Assembly: GCA_018266295.1 (NCBI GenBank) | Contig: JAFEAQ010000003.1 | Coordinates: 1-34,100, forward strand | DNA: 34,100 nt | Reading direction: 5' to 3' | DNA from: Bdellovibrionales bacterium | GTDB lineage: Bacteria > Bdellovibrionota > Bdellovibrionia > Bdellovibrionales > Bdellovibrionaceae | Shown here: positions 15,783-23,584 of the stretch, piece by piece | Position numbering within the stretch: the first letter of the stretch is position 1 | Layout of the letters: every line of letters starts with the position of its first letter | Notes under the pieces: model-generated | What the model was told of the DNA's origin: nothing | Database searches by the model: none | The model's input: the letters and a program-made list of their open reading frames with translations, nothing else | Translations under genes and position numbers: made by a program

Positions 15783-16889
15783 TTATCGAACGCCTTTCAA
15801 TTGTTCACGTCGGCGGGCTCTGGTTCGTCCGCTCGCTTCGATAAACTCCCTCATGACCCCTTGCCATTCTCGAGTTTTCGCCTGTGCTTTCTGCCGTTCC
15901 TGTGGCGTGATCGCGACGGCCGCACGTTTTTTCCACTTGCGTATGTTCCGCTCAATCTGCCGTTGTTGCTGTCGTTCCTCGTATTGCTCTTTAATCTGTG
16001 AAGCGGGCGGCGTTTCTTTCACTAGCTCGCTATACCCTTCGAAATACGTCGATATTGTATGTCTACAGTTCGGATGCTGAAACCCACCCTGTAACGCACG
16101 CTGATACGGCGGGAAGCGGTCGGACGTACCTGATAGGGAATACACCTTGTTTTGGTATGGACGGCACGTATCGGACGAATCTGAATGGAATGACGTCTGC
16201 ACCAAATCGAAACCGTATTCTAGTTGTCGAGCAGCATGGCCGTACATCTTCGCGCGTCCTGTCGCGGTTCGGGTCGCCATCTCGACATAACTTTCTAATT
16301 CCCAACGCCTTCCCGCCTGGTCACGAAACGCCGTGATTCCTTTCTCTGCGAAATCGTTTAACGCTCGCTGTGCGGCCTGTCGTCGCGTTTCTGTCCCGAC
16401 TAGGTTATCATCTATCACCTTGCTCACAATCGCCCGATAGTCGTCGCTTACCGTCCTTAGAATGGACTCTTTCACGTCTTCGATTTCCGTATTCATCTGC
16501 GTCACTAGTGCGATCAGTCCATATTGTGAAGCCCCGATGACGGGCGTACCGACTAACTCGGCGCTGCTCGCCCGCTCGATTGCCTGCCGAACGCCACGCG
16601 CACCGTTTGAAGCGGCTTCATTCGCGTCGGCGTCGGCACTGTCGATGCCCAACTGATACGCCTGTTCGAGCACGTCCCGAATCGCATCCGGCGTCAACGT
16701 CCCTAACTCTGCGGCGATCTGTCGTAGCAGCTGATTAATCTTTCGGGATTGAATCACGCGCCAGTTGTCCGAATCTATTTCATCCTCGATGTTGGCCGCG
16801 ATTATCGTCAAGATACGGCTTTGTACGACGCCCACCCGATCAATGAGCTGTTGCGTTAACTTCTCGTCATCAAACGGAAAGATGGGCAT
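15783..16889 (-). CDS. Minor head protein (phage minor capsid protein 2 / SPP1 gp7-like)
   Basis: This 368-residue protein is attached to the portal and is thought to help DNA exit in SPP1-like phages. Conserved parts are ARTATGRAKMYGHAARQLEYG, VQTSFHSDSSDTCRPYQNKVYSLSG and GFQHPNCRHTISTYFEG, the hallmark of the Mu F-like / minor capsid 2 domain. Its start lies four bases after the portal stop codon, with GGGGTG as ribosome site. Confidence 0.9.
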   Translation of the reverse strand: MPIFPFDDEKLTQQLIDRVGVVQSRILTIIAANIEDEIDSDNWRVIQSRKINQLLRQIAAELGTLTPDAIRDVLEQAYQLGIDSADADANEAASNGARGVRQAIERASSAELVGTPVIGASQYGLIALVTQMNTEIEDVKESILRTVSDDYRAIVSKVIDDNLVGTETRRQAAQRALNDFAEKGITAFRDQAGRRWELESYVEMATRTATGRAKMYGHAARQLEYGFDLVQTSFHSDSSDTCRPYQNKVYSLSGTSDRFPPYQRALQGGFQHPNCRHTISTYFEGYSELVKETPPASQIKEQYEERQQQRQIERNIRKWKKRAAVAITPQERQKAQAKTREWQGVMREFIEASGRTRARRREQLKGVR

Positions 16890-16892
16890 GTA

Positions 16893-18386
16893 TTACACCC
16901 CGCTTTGGTCAATCACGCTGCTGAAAGAACCGGCGTTCAAACCGTTCTCGTCACGAATCCGTTCAACTTCCTGTTGCACTTCCTCGTCCGTCCATGATGG
17001 ATTGAAGTAACGAACCCGCGTTTCGATACTGGCCGATTGAGCACGGAACAACATATCAATGACCGTAGCCAGTTGCGACACGTCCGATTCTACCGCGTCC
17101 CCGAAATCAACCGTTACAGGAAGCGACATATCAAACCCTGCCCCGAAATGTTCGTTCGATACCGCGCGCATGATGTCAATGAGCTGTTTCAACCCGCGTT
17201 CGAAATGCCGACGCTTCTTGCTCGTCGTGAGGTATGACTTGCGTTCCCGGTTGTTCGACTCCGTGGCCGTCTGTGACGTTTCCGACGTGATGCCGAACGA
17301 TTGTGTCGAATATCCGATAGTCGTGATGATCTGCTGCACGATAAAAATACACGCCTTATAGAAATCGTCCGAACGGATTGCGAATTGCGTGATCGCGAAT
17401 TTATCGGCGCTACCGTCACCCATCGCGGCCGCTCCCGACAACTTGCGATAGATGTCGTTATCCATGTCAAACGCGCTGTTTCCCTCGTCGTCATAGTCAA
17501 TAAACGTTTCCGGGATATGAAGCCGCCCCTTAGCCAACCGAATGTCATTGATCCACGATGTATAGGTTTCATCGAGTGAGTCGAACATTTGCCGGACGCC
17601 TTGATAGTCCGATGCGCCGAACCCGCTCGCGAGAAACTTCCGGTTCGGTCGTCGGTTCGGGATGTACACCGCTGCCACGCCGTCGTAACCGGTACGGAAC
17701 ACTGGTTCAATTTCATAGCGCTCGAGCAATTCCGGCCGCTCTTTCGTCATGTTGCCGTCTGCTGCCCCTTCGTGAATGGTCGATACGATTTCCCCGCGGC
17801 CGTTGTAATCCTCAATCAACCAAATATAGCGGTCATCATTCATCTTATCGAGCTTATGAACGAAACGAATGTTCGTGACAATCCCGTGTTTGAACGTAAC
17901 GATTGCGTCATCCGGTTTGACGAGCACGATGATCGGACGGTTCGATAGTTCCCCGTCTACGATGACCTTGAACACGACTCCACCCGCCGCGCTCGCAATC
18001 TCCCCGCTCTCCGTCAATAACGAATCCATGTTGGCATTGTCGAGCATGACGTTTAACGCGATCTGTTGCGCCTGTGCGATTTGGTCGCCGTCACCCTTGA
18101 TTAGAAACTTCGTTTCCTCACCGAATAGGTAATCGCTCGCCAACTGACTAATGGCAGCGGGCAACGGTAAATGATAGGCCGGCATTGGTTTGTTCGCCAC
18201 GCGTGACCAAAAATAATGTTTCCCTTCGCCTTTGTACCGATGCTTCAACGCTTCCTGATCGCCTGCGAACCACGCTAGGTTGTATTGCATATCATCGAAT
18301 ACCTGTTGCATGGCTTTCGGCACGACGTTGTTATCCCGCTCAATAAAATCAATCTTCTTAACCGTTCCAGTTGTGAACGCGTCCAT
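16893..18386 (-). CDS. Portal protein (SPP1 gp6 family)
   Basis: This 497-residue protein forms the dodecameric DNA gate at one capsid vertex. Features of the SPP1 Gp6-like family are HYFWSRVANKPMPAYHLPLPAAISQLASDYLFG near the N-terminus, the RPNRKFLASGFGASDYQGV segment, and the helical region with YSTQSFGITSETSQTATESNNRERKS. The C-terminus has FNPSWTDEEVQQEVERI. Its ATG follows the terminase stop directly, and the ribosome site lies inside the end of the terminase gene. Confidence 0.93.
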   Translation of the reverse strand: MDAFTTGTVKKIDFIERDNNVVPKAMQQVFDDMQYNLAWFAGDQEALKHRYKGEGKHYFWSRVANKPMPAYHLPLPAAISQLASDYLFGEETKFLIKGDGDQIAQAQQIALNVMLDNANMDSLLTESGEIASAAGGVVFKVIVDGELSNRPIIVLVKPDDAIVTFKHGIVTNIRFVHKLDKMNDDRYIWLIEDYNGRGEIVSTIHEGAADGNMTKERPELLERYEIEPVFRTGYDGVAAVYIPNRRPNRKFLASGFGASDYQGVRQMFDSLDETYTSWINDIRLAKGRLHIPETFIDYDDEGNSAFDMDNDIYRKLSGAAAMGDGSADKFAITQFAIRSDDFYKACIFIVQQIITTIGYSTQSFGITSETSQTATESNNRERKSYLTTSKKRRHFERGLKQLIDIMRAVSNEHFGAGFDMSLPVTVDFGDAVESDVSQLATVIDMLFRAQSASIETRVRYFNPSWTDEEVQQEVERIRDENGLNAGSFSSVIDQSGV

Positions 18387-19688
18387 TTAACCCACCCTTT
18401 TCAAATTAAATTCATGCTTCATCGTAAATATAACATAGCGTATTCCGTCGAGCGTGTGGTCAAATTGTTTAATCGGTACATCTTCGCCACGATCTGCGGC
18501 CTTCGAGTCCCACGCGTAAGACTCCAATTCCTTCAAAACGTTCTCGCATGATGCCATCACATAGAAACGATTGTCTTCCATGAGGGATGACACGGCTTCA
18601 ATGCCGGGAATAACGTCGTTCTTTGCCGCGACAATCATCTTATGATAGTAACGTGGCAGCACCTTAAACACTTCTAGCTTGAATCCCTGCGCGCTCGGGT
18701 CGATGAAAATATACTTTAGCTTGGTCTGATACTCGGAATGTACTTCTTCGAGAAACTTTAGGAAATCCCTCGCATATTCCGACGGGGCTTTCTTCGTCGA
18801 TTCGCGGCCGCTGTGGTAATACTCTTTCAATACGACCGCTTCCCGCTTGATGGTCTGCCCGACTAACGTGAACGTCGTTGCGTTACTGTTACCATAGTCA
18901 ACGCCGATATATAGTGCTGTGAGGTTCGTCGGCTTCTCATGTATCTTGTGCTTTTCCTCGTCGAACATCGAGTAAATGACGCCCTCTGCCGTGACCCACA
19001 ACCCTAATATGTTCCGTTTGTAGAACACGCCTTTGAATTGACGCCGGAAACGTTCTTTCATGCGCTCCGACAATGAAAGGTTATCATCCATCGTGAAGTG
19101 AAGCACCAGTAACCGGCGTTCTTTGGCACGATCAATATAATCGACCTTGAACCAATGCCGCGGGCTTTTCGGGTTACAGTTGAACCACACTTTCGCACCT
19201 TCCACCGATAGACGCGCCATGACCTGCGAAACGAATGACTCGGGCATGAGTGCGGTTTCGTCGAGAAACGCGCCCGCTGCCGTCATCCCCTGAACGCTGT
19301 CCTGCGACTTCTCATTGTTTGCCCCGAACAGATAGTATTTATTCGTCCCTATTCGAATGTGCATATCCTCTGACCGTTTGAAATCGAAATCAACACCTTC
19401 GTACATCCCCATCCCGGCCAGTATCTTGAACATGGGCTCGATGACGTTCCGTTTGAGTGCTGAAATCGAGCGGCCGCCGATAATGAAATCTTCTCCGTCG
19501 AACGTTTCTTGCGACCATAATACGAACCCTTGAATGAACGACACGGTTTTACCCGAACGAACCGCCCCTTCGGCTACAATGCCGTCGAATTGACTGTACG
19601 GGCTCGAGTCGTGCCACCACATAAGCGCCTTCTTTTGCTTCTTGCTGAACGGTTTAAACTCGAACGGCTTGATTCTATGCTTCGCCAT
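18387..19688 (-). CDS. terL: Terminase large subunit
   Basis: This 433-residue packaging motor has an N-terminal ATPase and a C-terminal nuclease. Walker A is GAVRSGKT (41-48) and Walker B with catalytic Glu is FLDET (141-145). The RNase H-like nuclease has Asp264 (IGVDYG), Asp330 (FIDPSA) and a late Asp near 410-414 (FDHTLDG). It belongs to the Terminase_3/PBSX-like group. With no HNH gene nearby and an SPP1-type portal, headful (pac) packaging is likely. The ATG at 19688 is chosen for its GAGGGTG site, and it overlaps the small subunit gene by 14 bases. Confidence 0.95.
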   Translation of the reverse strand: MAKHRIKPFEFKPFSKKQKKALMWWHDSSPYSQFDGIVAEGAVRSGKTVSFIQGFVLWSQETFDGEDFIIGGRSISALKRNVIEPMFKILAGMGMYEGVDFDFKRSEDMHIRIGTNKYYLFGANNEKSQDSVQGMTAAGAFLDETALMPESFVSQVMARLSVEGAKVWFNCNPKSPRHWFKVDYIDRAKERRLLVLHFTMDDNLSLSERMKERFRRQFKGVFYKRNILGLWVTAEGVIYSMFDEEKHKIHEKPTNLTALYIGVDYGNSNATTFTLVGQTIKREAVVLKEYYHSGRESTKKAPSEYARDFLKFLEEVHSEYQTKLKYIFIDPSAQGFKLEVFKVLPRYYHKMIVAAKNDVIPGIEAVSSLMEDNRFYVMASCENVLKELESYAWDSKAADRGEDVPIKQFDHTLDGIRYVIFTMKHEFNLKRVG

Positions 19689-20163
19689 TCGGGACACCCT
19701 CTAGCGCTTCGAACGCTGCCTTGTCGTCTTCTTCATCAAACAAGTCGTTACGCTGCGCCGTCAATGCCGAAATTAATTGATCGAATTCGTGTTTCGTCGG
19801 CGGCTTTTGGCCTTTCTCGAATTCTTTTTCTTTCAGGACTACTTCACGTTCACGTAGATCGGTCTCCCTCGGCGTGTCGCTGAATTCTAGATACTGCTTC
19901 GATAACCAAATGAGCATCCCTGTATTGCGGTCGCCTAGCGCTTTTTGAATCATGGCACGTCGTAAACTCGTCTTCATGTACTCGAAATTCGTTTTATATA
20001 GTTCTCGAAATTCCGTGTTCTTCAATAACGTCGATTGAGCCACCCCAATCATCATCGCGATTTCTTGCATCGTACATCCAACTTTAGCGTAATCCGCCAC
20101 CTTTTCCCGTTGCTCGTCGGTCAACTCAAACGCGGGTCTGCCACGTTTCTTTTCCTCTGCCAT
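19675..20163 (-). CDS. terS: Terminase small subunit
   Basis: This 162-residue protein recognises the packaging site. It has an N-terminal HTH (FELTDEQREKVADYAKVGCTMQEIAMMIGVAQSTLLKN), a central oligomerisation segment with RRAMIQKALGDRNTGMLIWLSKQYLEF (the typical small terminase motif), and an acidic C-terminus. AAAGGAG lies eight bases before the ATG at 20163; a longer frame upstream has no support. It is the first gene after a terminator and a promoter-like box, so it probably opens the late operon. Confidence 0.88.
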   Translation of the reverse strand: MAEEKKRGRPAFELTDEQREKVADYAKVGCTMQEIAMMIGVAQSTLLKNTEFRELYKTNFEYMKTSLRRAMIQKALGDRNTGMLIWLSKQYLEFSDTPRETDLREREVVLKEKEFEKGQKPPTKHEFDQLISALTAQRNDLFDEEDDKAAFEALEGVPNGEA

Positions 20164-20204
20164 TTCAAAAACTCCTTTCGCCCGAATCCGTCGGTACGAA
20201 TGTA

Positions 20205-20228
20205 TTAAAAAAACCGCCAAACGGCGGC
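20205..20228 (-). terminator. Intrinsic terminator before the terminase genes
   Basis: Stem GCCGCC/GGCGGT with a 4-nt loop (20214-20228) is followed by seven U on the minus strand. It would stop early transcripts after the small membrane protein gene. It also lies directly after the possible late promoter at 20243-20251, so it could serve as an antitermination point. Confidence 0.85.
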
Positions 20229-20242
20229 TTTCCGTTTATTTA

Positions 20243-20251
20243 ATTATACCA
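20243..20251 (-). promoter_or_regulatory. Possible extended -10 late promoter (TGGTATAAT)
   Basis: The minus strand reads TGGTATAAT, a perfect extended -10 element, but no good -35 is found 17 bases upstream (TAATCC at best). Transcription would start near 20236, only a few bases before the terminator stem. It could drive the terminase operon if antitermination or an activator is present. It might also be a chance AT-rich match. Confidence 0.45.
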
Positions 20252-20268
20252 CGCTTCGAATGTTCGGA

Positions 20269-20463
20269 TTATGATTCATCTTCGGCTAGTCGCAACGTGT
20301 AATTCAAGCACATTAAGAAGATCAATAACGTGATTGTAAACACTACTTCCCACTTGAATCCGATGGTTATATAAATCCAAATCGCTAACAGGTTCGGTAT
20401 CACCAGTACCGCTGTTATCAATGCCGCTACAATGATCGCTGATGCTATTCCGGTTTTGCTCAT
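20269..20463 (-). CDS. Small membrane protein, two transmembrane segments
   Basis: This protein of about 64 residues has two clear hydrophobic segments (IASAIIVAALITAVLVIPNL and the region IYITIGF...VVFTITLLIFLMCL), with a short charged C-terminus (RLAEDES). Its ATG at 20463 has GAGGTGG seven bases upstream. It lies inside, in another frame, the 3' part of the neighbouring 126-codon gene. The function is unknown; small membrane proteins late in early operons often affect host physiology or superinfection. Confidence 0.65.
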   Translation of the reverse strand: MSKTGIASAIIVAALITAVLVIPNLLAIWIYITIGFKWEVVFTITLLIFLMCLNYTLRLAEDES

Positions 20464-20656
20464 CGTCTTCCACCTCACAATAGGTACACACCATACGGCG
20501 CGCGTTTTTGTCTTTCCTTGCTGCTAATCGTCTTTCATAGGCCGGGCTCGTATAGAAACGGATTGTATCGGGTTTGACGTTCGTCTTTGCCGCGATTTCA
20601 TGTATCGTACCGACCGCGATCACATCTTCACCTTTATACAACGCGTATTCTTTCAT
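20276..20656 (-). CDS. Hypothetical HTH-like protein with an overlapping 3' end
   Basis: The first 60-65 residues (MKEYALYKGEDVIAVG...HEIAAKTNVKPDTIRFYTSPAYERR) match a common phage family in which KG.E..A.GT..E.A...VK..TI.F..SPAY.. forms a small HTH-like domain. Residues beyond CEVEDDEQ look unlike a protein core and overlap the membrane protein gene by 188 bases. The most likely explanation is loss of the original stop codon. The ribosome site is GGAGGTG, five bases from the ATG, and lies in a 21-bp sequence also present at 21068-21088. Confidence 0.65.
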   Translation of the reverse strand: MKEYALYKGEDVIAVGTIHEIAAKTNVKPDTIRFYTSPAYERRLAARKDKNARRMVCTYCEVEDDEQNRNSISDHCSGIDNSGTGDTEPVSDLDLYNHRIQVGSSVYNHVIDLLNVLELHVATSRR

Positions 20657-20677
20657 CGCTCCACCTCCACGAATCTA
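20657..20677. repeat. 21-bp direct repeat, copy 1
   Basis: This 21-bp sequence, containing a ribosome binding site, is identical to 21068-21088. In the other copy it encodes the last residues of the 104-codon gene (RFVEVER). Here it is non-coding, which suggests that it is a relic left by recombination or gene loss. Confidence 0.85.
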
Positions 20678-20686
20678 ACTTGTTTT

Positions 20687-21061
20687 TCATAATTCTGATT
20701 CTGTAATTCGTTTCAATTCTTCAAAAACCGTGTTCAATTGAAACCCTTTCACCATCATTTCAACTGCTTTACTCATGATTACAAGCGCGTTTCCTTTCGG
20801 GTCTTTGTCCGTCAATTTTTTAATTTTGATTTCTAAATCTTGAATTTCAGTCGCTAGTTTTTTTGCTTTTTCGGATTGTTCTTGGGCGTAATTAATCAAG
20901 TCTTCTGACTCTCCTGCATCAAAAATGAACACTCTAACCCTTTCGCCTTCATATGTCGCGAGCATATCGGCCAAATCCTTTCCGCTATCCATCACAACGT
21001 CATGAACATGATTGCCCATGATTTCGAACTTCTCTATCGTTCCAGTCCCTTTAATCAACAT
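20687..21061 (-). CDS. Hypothetical coiled-coil protein
   Basis: This 124-residue protein has an N-terminal compact part (GTIEKFEIMGNHVHDVVMDSG, then RVRVFIFDAGE) and a coiled coil with clear heptads (INYAQEQSEKAKKLATEIQD, IKIKKLTDK). The C-terminus (MVKGFQLNTVFEELKRIT) is helical. No family was recognised. It follows the 104-codon gene directly, and its ribosome site lies at the end of that gene. Confidence 0.65.
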   Translation of the reverse strand: MLIKGTGTIEKFEIMGNHVHDVVMDSGKDLADMLATYEGERVRVFIFDAGESEDLINYAQEQSEKAKKLATEIQDLEIKIKKLTDKDPKGNALVIMSKAVEMMVKGFQLNTVFEELKRITESEL

Positions 21062-21063
21062 AG

Positions 21064-21378
21064 TTACCGCTCCACCTCCACGAATCTAGCCCATGTATCA
21101 TAATCCTGCCCGTATAACGACGGCTTGCCTTCTCGCGTGTTCTTGTCGTCGTCGTAGTCCGCTATCCATTCTTTCACCGTGGCGCACGTCTTAAACCCGT
21201 CGCTCGATTGTAAGATTGCCACCTTATCGACGTGGATCGTCACGCCCTCGGCCAATTTATCCTCTATCAATCGTTCGGCCGCTTCTTCTGCGGCTTCCGC
21301 GCCTTCGTAGTCCCGACAAAAATATTCGTTATCGACAACGCGATATTTCACCTTAATGAACCCGATGCCGCGAATCAT
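21064..21378 (-). CDS. Hypothetical early protein (104 residues)
   Basis: No family was recognised. The protein has IKVKYRVVDNEYFCRDYEG, an Ala/Glu-rich helix (EAAEEAAERLIEDKL) and a beta segment (VTIHVDKVAIL). Its ATG overlaps the stop of the upstream gene (TAATG). The C-terminal codons form the first known copy of the 21-bp repeat at 21068-21088. Confidence 0.7.
   Translation of the reverse strand: MIRGIGFIKVKYRVVDNEYFCRDYEGAEAAEEAAERLIEDKLAEGVTIHVDKVAILQSSDGFKTCATVKEWIADYDDDKNTREGKPSLYGQDYDTWARFVEVER
21068..21088. repeat. 21-bp direct repeat, copy 2 (coding)
   Basis: This copy is identical to 20657-20677. It encodes the C-terminal RFVEVER of the 104-codon gene and carries a GGAGGTGGAG ribosome site for the next gene. 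Confidence 0.85.
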
Positions 21379-21845
21379 TAAATTCCCTCTCTTTCGAATT
21401 GCTTTAGCGCTTTGGCGAACGCGTCAATTCCGTAGACGTCCACCAAACGCCGCAACTCGTTTCGAATGATTGCGTTCGGTTGTTGCTGCGCTTTGGTCAA
21501 TTTCAATTCTGTTTGAATCCGTTCGTTCATGCCATCATGCAACATTCTGATTGTTCCGTTTATCGCTTCTTCAACTTGTATAGTCGGGTTTTCAACGTTC
21601 AGGAAAGCGGTCAAGTCAATAGCGGCGTTCAACTGCTCGGGAATCATGTCGTTACGGACGATCAACCGTAGTAAATTCAATCCTTGTCTTCCACCTAGAA
21701 TATAACTTTCAATCGCGACTAATACACCGCGTTCCGAAACCTCTTCAATCGTAGCGTTATTTAAAACCATTGAAGCATATAGCGTCCGTGAATCTGCGTC
21801 TTTTTTATCTTCCAAACTGAAATTGATATAAGTTAACCCGTTCAT
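21378..21845 (-). CDS. Hypothetical early protein (155 residues)
   Basis: This mostly helical protein has no known family. It shows LTYINFSLEDKKDADSRTLY at the start and RNELRRLVDVYGIDAFAKAL near the end. It is coupled by ATGA overlap to the upstream gene and by TAATG to the downstream gene, inside a run of small early genes. A GAAGGGAG site precedes the ATG. Confidence 0.7.
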   Translation of the reverse strand: MNGLTYINFSLEDKKDADSRTLYASMVLNNATIEEVSERGVLVAIESYILGGRQGLNLLRLIVRNDMIPEQLNAAIDLTAFLNVENPTIQVEEAINGTIRMLHDGMNERIQTELKLTKAQQQPNAIIRNELRRLVDVYGIDAFAKALKQFEREGI

Positions 21846-22168
21846 TTTTCTAAAACTCCCTTCTTCGCCATTTCTCTAGCGTCATAGATGCGATAGTTAA
21901 GTTCCTTCTCTGCCGATTCTTCTCTGAAAGGCAAATCAAATGTATATTGTACCGACATCTGATTTCGCTTGCTATAGAACGTAATTCCTTTCACATCGCT
22001 CAACCGATCTCCTTCAACCGACAAACGATTTTTAAGCAGGCGAATGATTTCCGCATCAATTTTCATGTACGCGTTCAATTGAATTATCCTCATGGCTTTA
22101 CGCCCTTGTATCTGGATATGAAACTCAATCATTTCTGGCGTCTGCATCGTGTCGTAGAATAGTCTCAT
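21842..22168 (-). CDS. Hypothetical early protein (108 residues)
   Basis: The family is unknown. Segments such as KAMRIIQLNAYMKIDAEIIR and GITFYSKRNQMSVQYTFDLP suggest a mixed alpha/beta fold. It overlaps both neighbours by four bases (ATGA), so it is expressed as part of a coupled operon. Confidence 0.7.
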   Translation of the reverse strand: MRLFYDTMQTPEMIEFHIQIQGRKAMRIIQLNAYMKIDAEIIRLLKNRLSVEGDRLSDVKGITFYSKRNQMSVQYTFDLPFREESAEKELNYRIYDAREMAKKGVLEK

Positions 22169-22317
22169 TTCTCCACCACCTGCTGCACACCCGTTTCACG
22201 GTGTACGATGATTAAACGATCATGCAAGTTCTTCACGACTAGGTAAGCGAGCGGGGAAAACCCCGCCGCGAACATGATTGCCTTCTGCTGTCGATTCGGC
22301 CGTTTACCGTTTTTCAT
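22165..22317 (-). CDS. DUF6906-like small protein
   Basis: This 50-residue protein, MKNGKRPNRQQKAIMFAAGF..., matches the small phage family whose members start M.nGKRPtr.QK and contain WLV.K or similar and an IVHR.TG..R motif near the end (here IIVHRETGVQQV). Such proteins are frequent in Bacillota phages and their function is not known. The start at 22317 shares its A with the preceding stop (TAATG), which decides against a longer frame. Confidence 0.75.
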   Translation of the reverse strand: MKNGKRPNRQQKAIMFAAGFSPLAYLVVKNLHDRLIIVHRETGVQQVVEK

Positions 22318-22760
22318 TAGATGATGTCCCCTTTGTCCGAAAGCATTTCCACTTCGCCCGTTTGCAAGTGAATATTCGTCATCAAGCGACGGCCTAGCCA
22401 TTTCGTGTGACCTTCTTCCTTGAACCCGAACCGCTCGTGATCGTGTTCGGAAATGAAAATTGTTTTGATGTTGTGGTTGAATTCGACTTCCTGCAATCGA
22501 GCGGACACCTTCTTGAAGAACGTTTCAAACGTTTCTTCGTCCTTCCCGAATACCGCACGATAGAAATAAATCTCCGACGTCTTGAACACTTGCCGGATGC
22601 TTTGGCCGTCGTCCTCTAGATCGACCGCAAAACTAGGCACGTTGCTTTCTAGCGATTTAAACATGTGATCCAAATTCTCAACAGTGAAACCGTTGCGGCC
22701 TGCTTCGAAACTCATTTCGATACCGCCGGTCATGAACATATTCAACTTGACCACTCTCAT
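22317..22760 (-). CDS. Hypothetical early protein (147 residues)
   Basis: No family was recognised. The protein has an internal NGFTVENLDHMFKSLE, then FKTSEIYFYRAVFGKDEETF and a C-terminus with HTKWLGRRLMTNIHLQTGEV. It lies in the coupled early operon, with AAGGGGG upstream of the ATG and a TAATG overlap to the DUF6906-like gene. Confidence 0.7.
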   Translation of the reverse strand: MRVVKLNMFMTGGIEMSFEAGRNGFTVENLDHMFKSLESNVPSFAVDLEDDGQSIRQVFKTSEIYFYRAVFGKDEETFETFFKKVSARLQEVEFNHNIKTIFISEHDHERFGFKEEGHTKWLGRRLMTNIHLQTGEVEMLSDKGDII

Positions 22761-22761
22761 G

Positions 22762-22998
22762 TTATTCGTCCCCCTTCAAATCAATCCAAATTGGCGTGAC
22801 CCACATATCATTAAAATCTTCGTGCTTCATCGAATAGTCATATAGTTCATCTCCAGTGCCGATAACGATACAAGACCACGCACCGCCCGATGATGACGAG
22901 CGCTTAACCGCGATTTTATCACCACTCACGAATGGCATACCCGGCTTTAGGTTCTTAATCTGAACCATCCCACGCCCTACGCTTACCCACGGTTTCAT
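22762..22998 (-). CDS. Hypothetical early protein (78 residues)
   Basis: The likely start is the ATG at 22998, which overlaps the TGA of the upstream gene (ATGA) and has GAGGGGG nearby; a longer frame upstream is not supported. The protein is beta-rich (VQIKNLKPGMPFVSGDKIAVKR, a barrel-like pattern) with an acidic C-terminus. The function is unknown. Confidence 0.65.
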   Translation of the reverse strand: MKPWVSVGRGMVQIKNLKPGMPFVSGDKIAVKRSSSSGGAWSCIVIGTGDELYDYSMKHEDFNDMWVTPIWIDLKGDE

Positions 22999-23270
22999 TC
23001 CGCTTCCCCCTCTTCCCATGTGTCTACCAACTCGATTAGGTTCGTCTGACTGATAATATCGTCCGCTAACGCCTTCGAATCCGTTCCCCATGCCTGGGAT
23101 ACGTCCGCACCGCTCACGGTCATATAGCCCTTCACGGCGGCCGTATGGTCGCGAAATTGAATGTCGGTTATGTACCCGTCCACCGTTCGGAACGCGTACC
23201 GTTTCAGAATCTTGTACGACGTCTTACCTTTAACGTTTACTTGCACTTTCTCGTTAACTCGTTTATCCAA
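22995..23270 (-). CDS. Hypothetical early protein (91 residues)
   Basis: The family is unknown. The sequence (VQVNVKGKTSYKILKRYAF..., TDIQFRDHTAAVKGYMTVSG) suggests a small beta barrel. The TTG at 23270 is preferred because AAAGGAG lies eight bases upstream, while the GTG at 23279 overlaps that site. It is coupled by ATGA to the next gene. Confidence 0.6.
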   Translation of the reverse strand: MDKRVNEKVQVNVKGKTSYKILKRYAFRTVDGYITDIQFRDHTAAVKGYMTVSGADVSQAWGTDSKALADDIISQTNLIELVDTWEEGEAE

Positions 23271-23321
23271 TTTCCCCACTCCTTTTATCGGTCGATCATG
23301 CTAAATTCATAATTTTATTGG

Positions 23322-23555
23322 TTAGAACACATGACCCCGAACAATACGTCCCTTGCTGTCCTTTTCTGCTTCGTACTCTCTATGACAATTCATACATCTC
23401 AATCGATCGTCTACCCCACCGTGTTCGTAATAGCTATCAAATGTTTTCTTAGAAAGCTTCCCCCGATTGGTTACTTTGGTGATGTTTCCATATACAGTTT
23501 GTGTGTATAGCACCAATTCGCTCCCACACTCACATTTCGGTTTTTCGTAAGCCAA
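23322..23555 (-). CDS. Small zinc-ribbon-like protein
   Basis: This protein of about 77 residues has two cysteine pairs: CEC near the N-terminus and CMNC later (RLRCMNCHREYEAE), consistent with a zinc ribbon. No enzyme motif was found. TTG at 23555 follows AGGTGG by eight bases; a GTG at 23567 is the alternative. It might be a small nucleic-acid-binding protein or an HNH remnant; this is not certain. Confidence 0.55.
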   Translation of the reverse strand: MAYEKPKCECGSELVLYTQTVYGNITKVTNRGKLSKKTFDSYYEHGGVDDRLRCMNCHREYEAEKDSKGRIVRGHVF

Positions 23556-23584
23556 TATTTTCACCACCTAATAAAATTTATCTT

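Noticed and set aside
17189-17716. Open frame of 175 codons on the minus strand inside the portal gene
   Set aside because: It lies wholly inside the portal gene in another frame, and its translation is Ser/Arg/Thr-rich with no motif.
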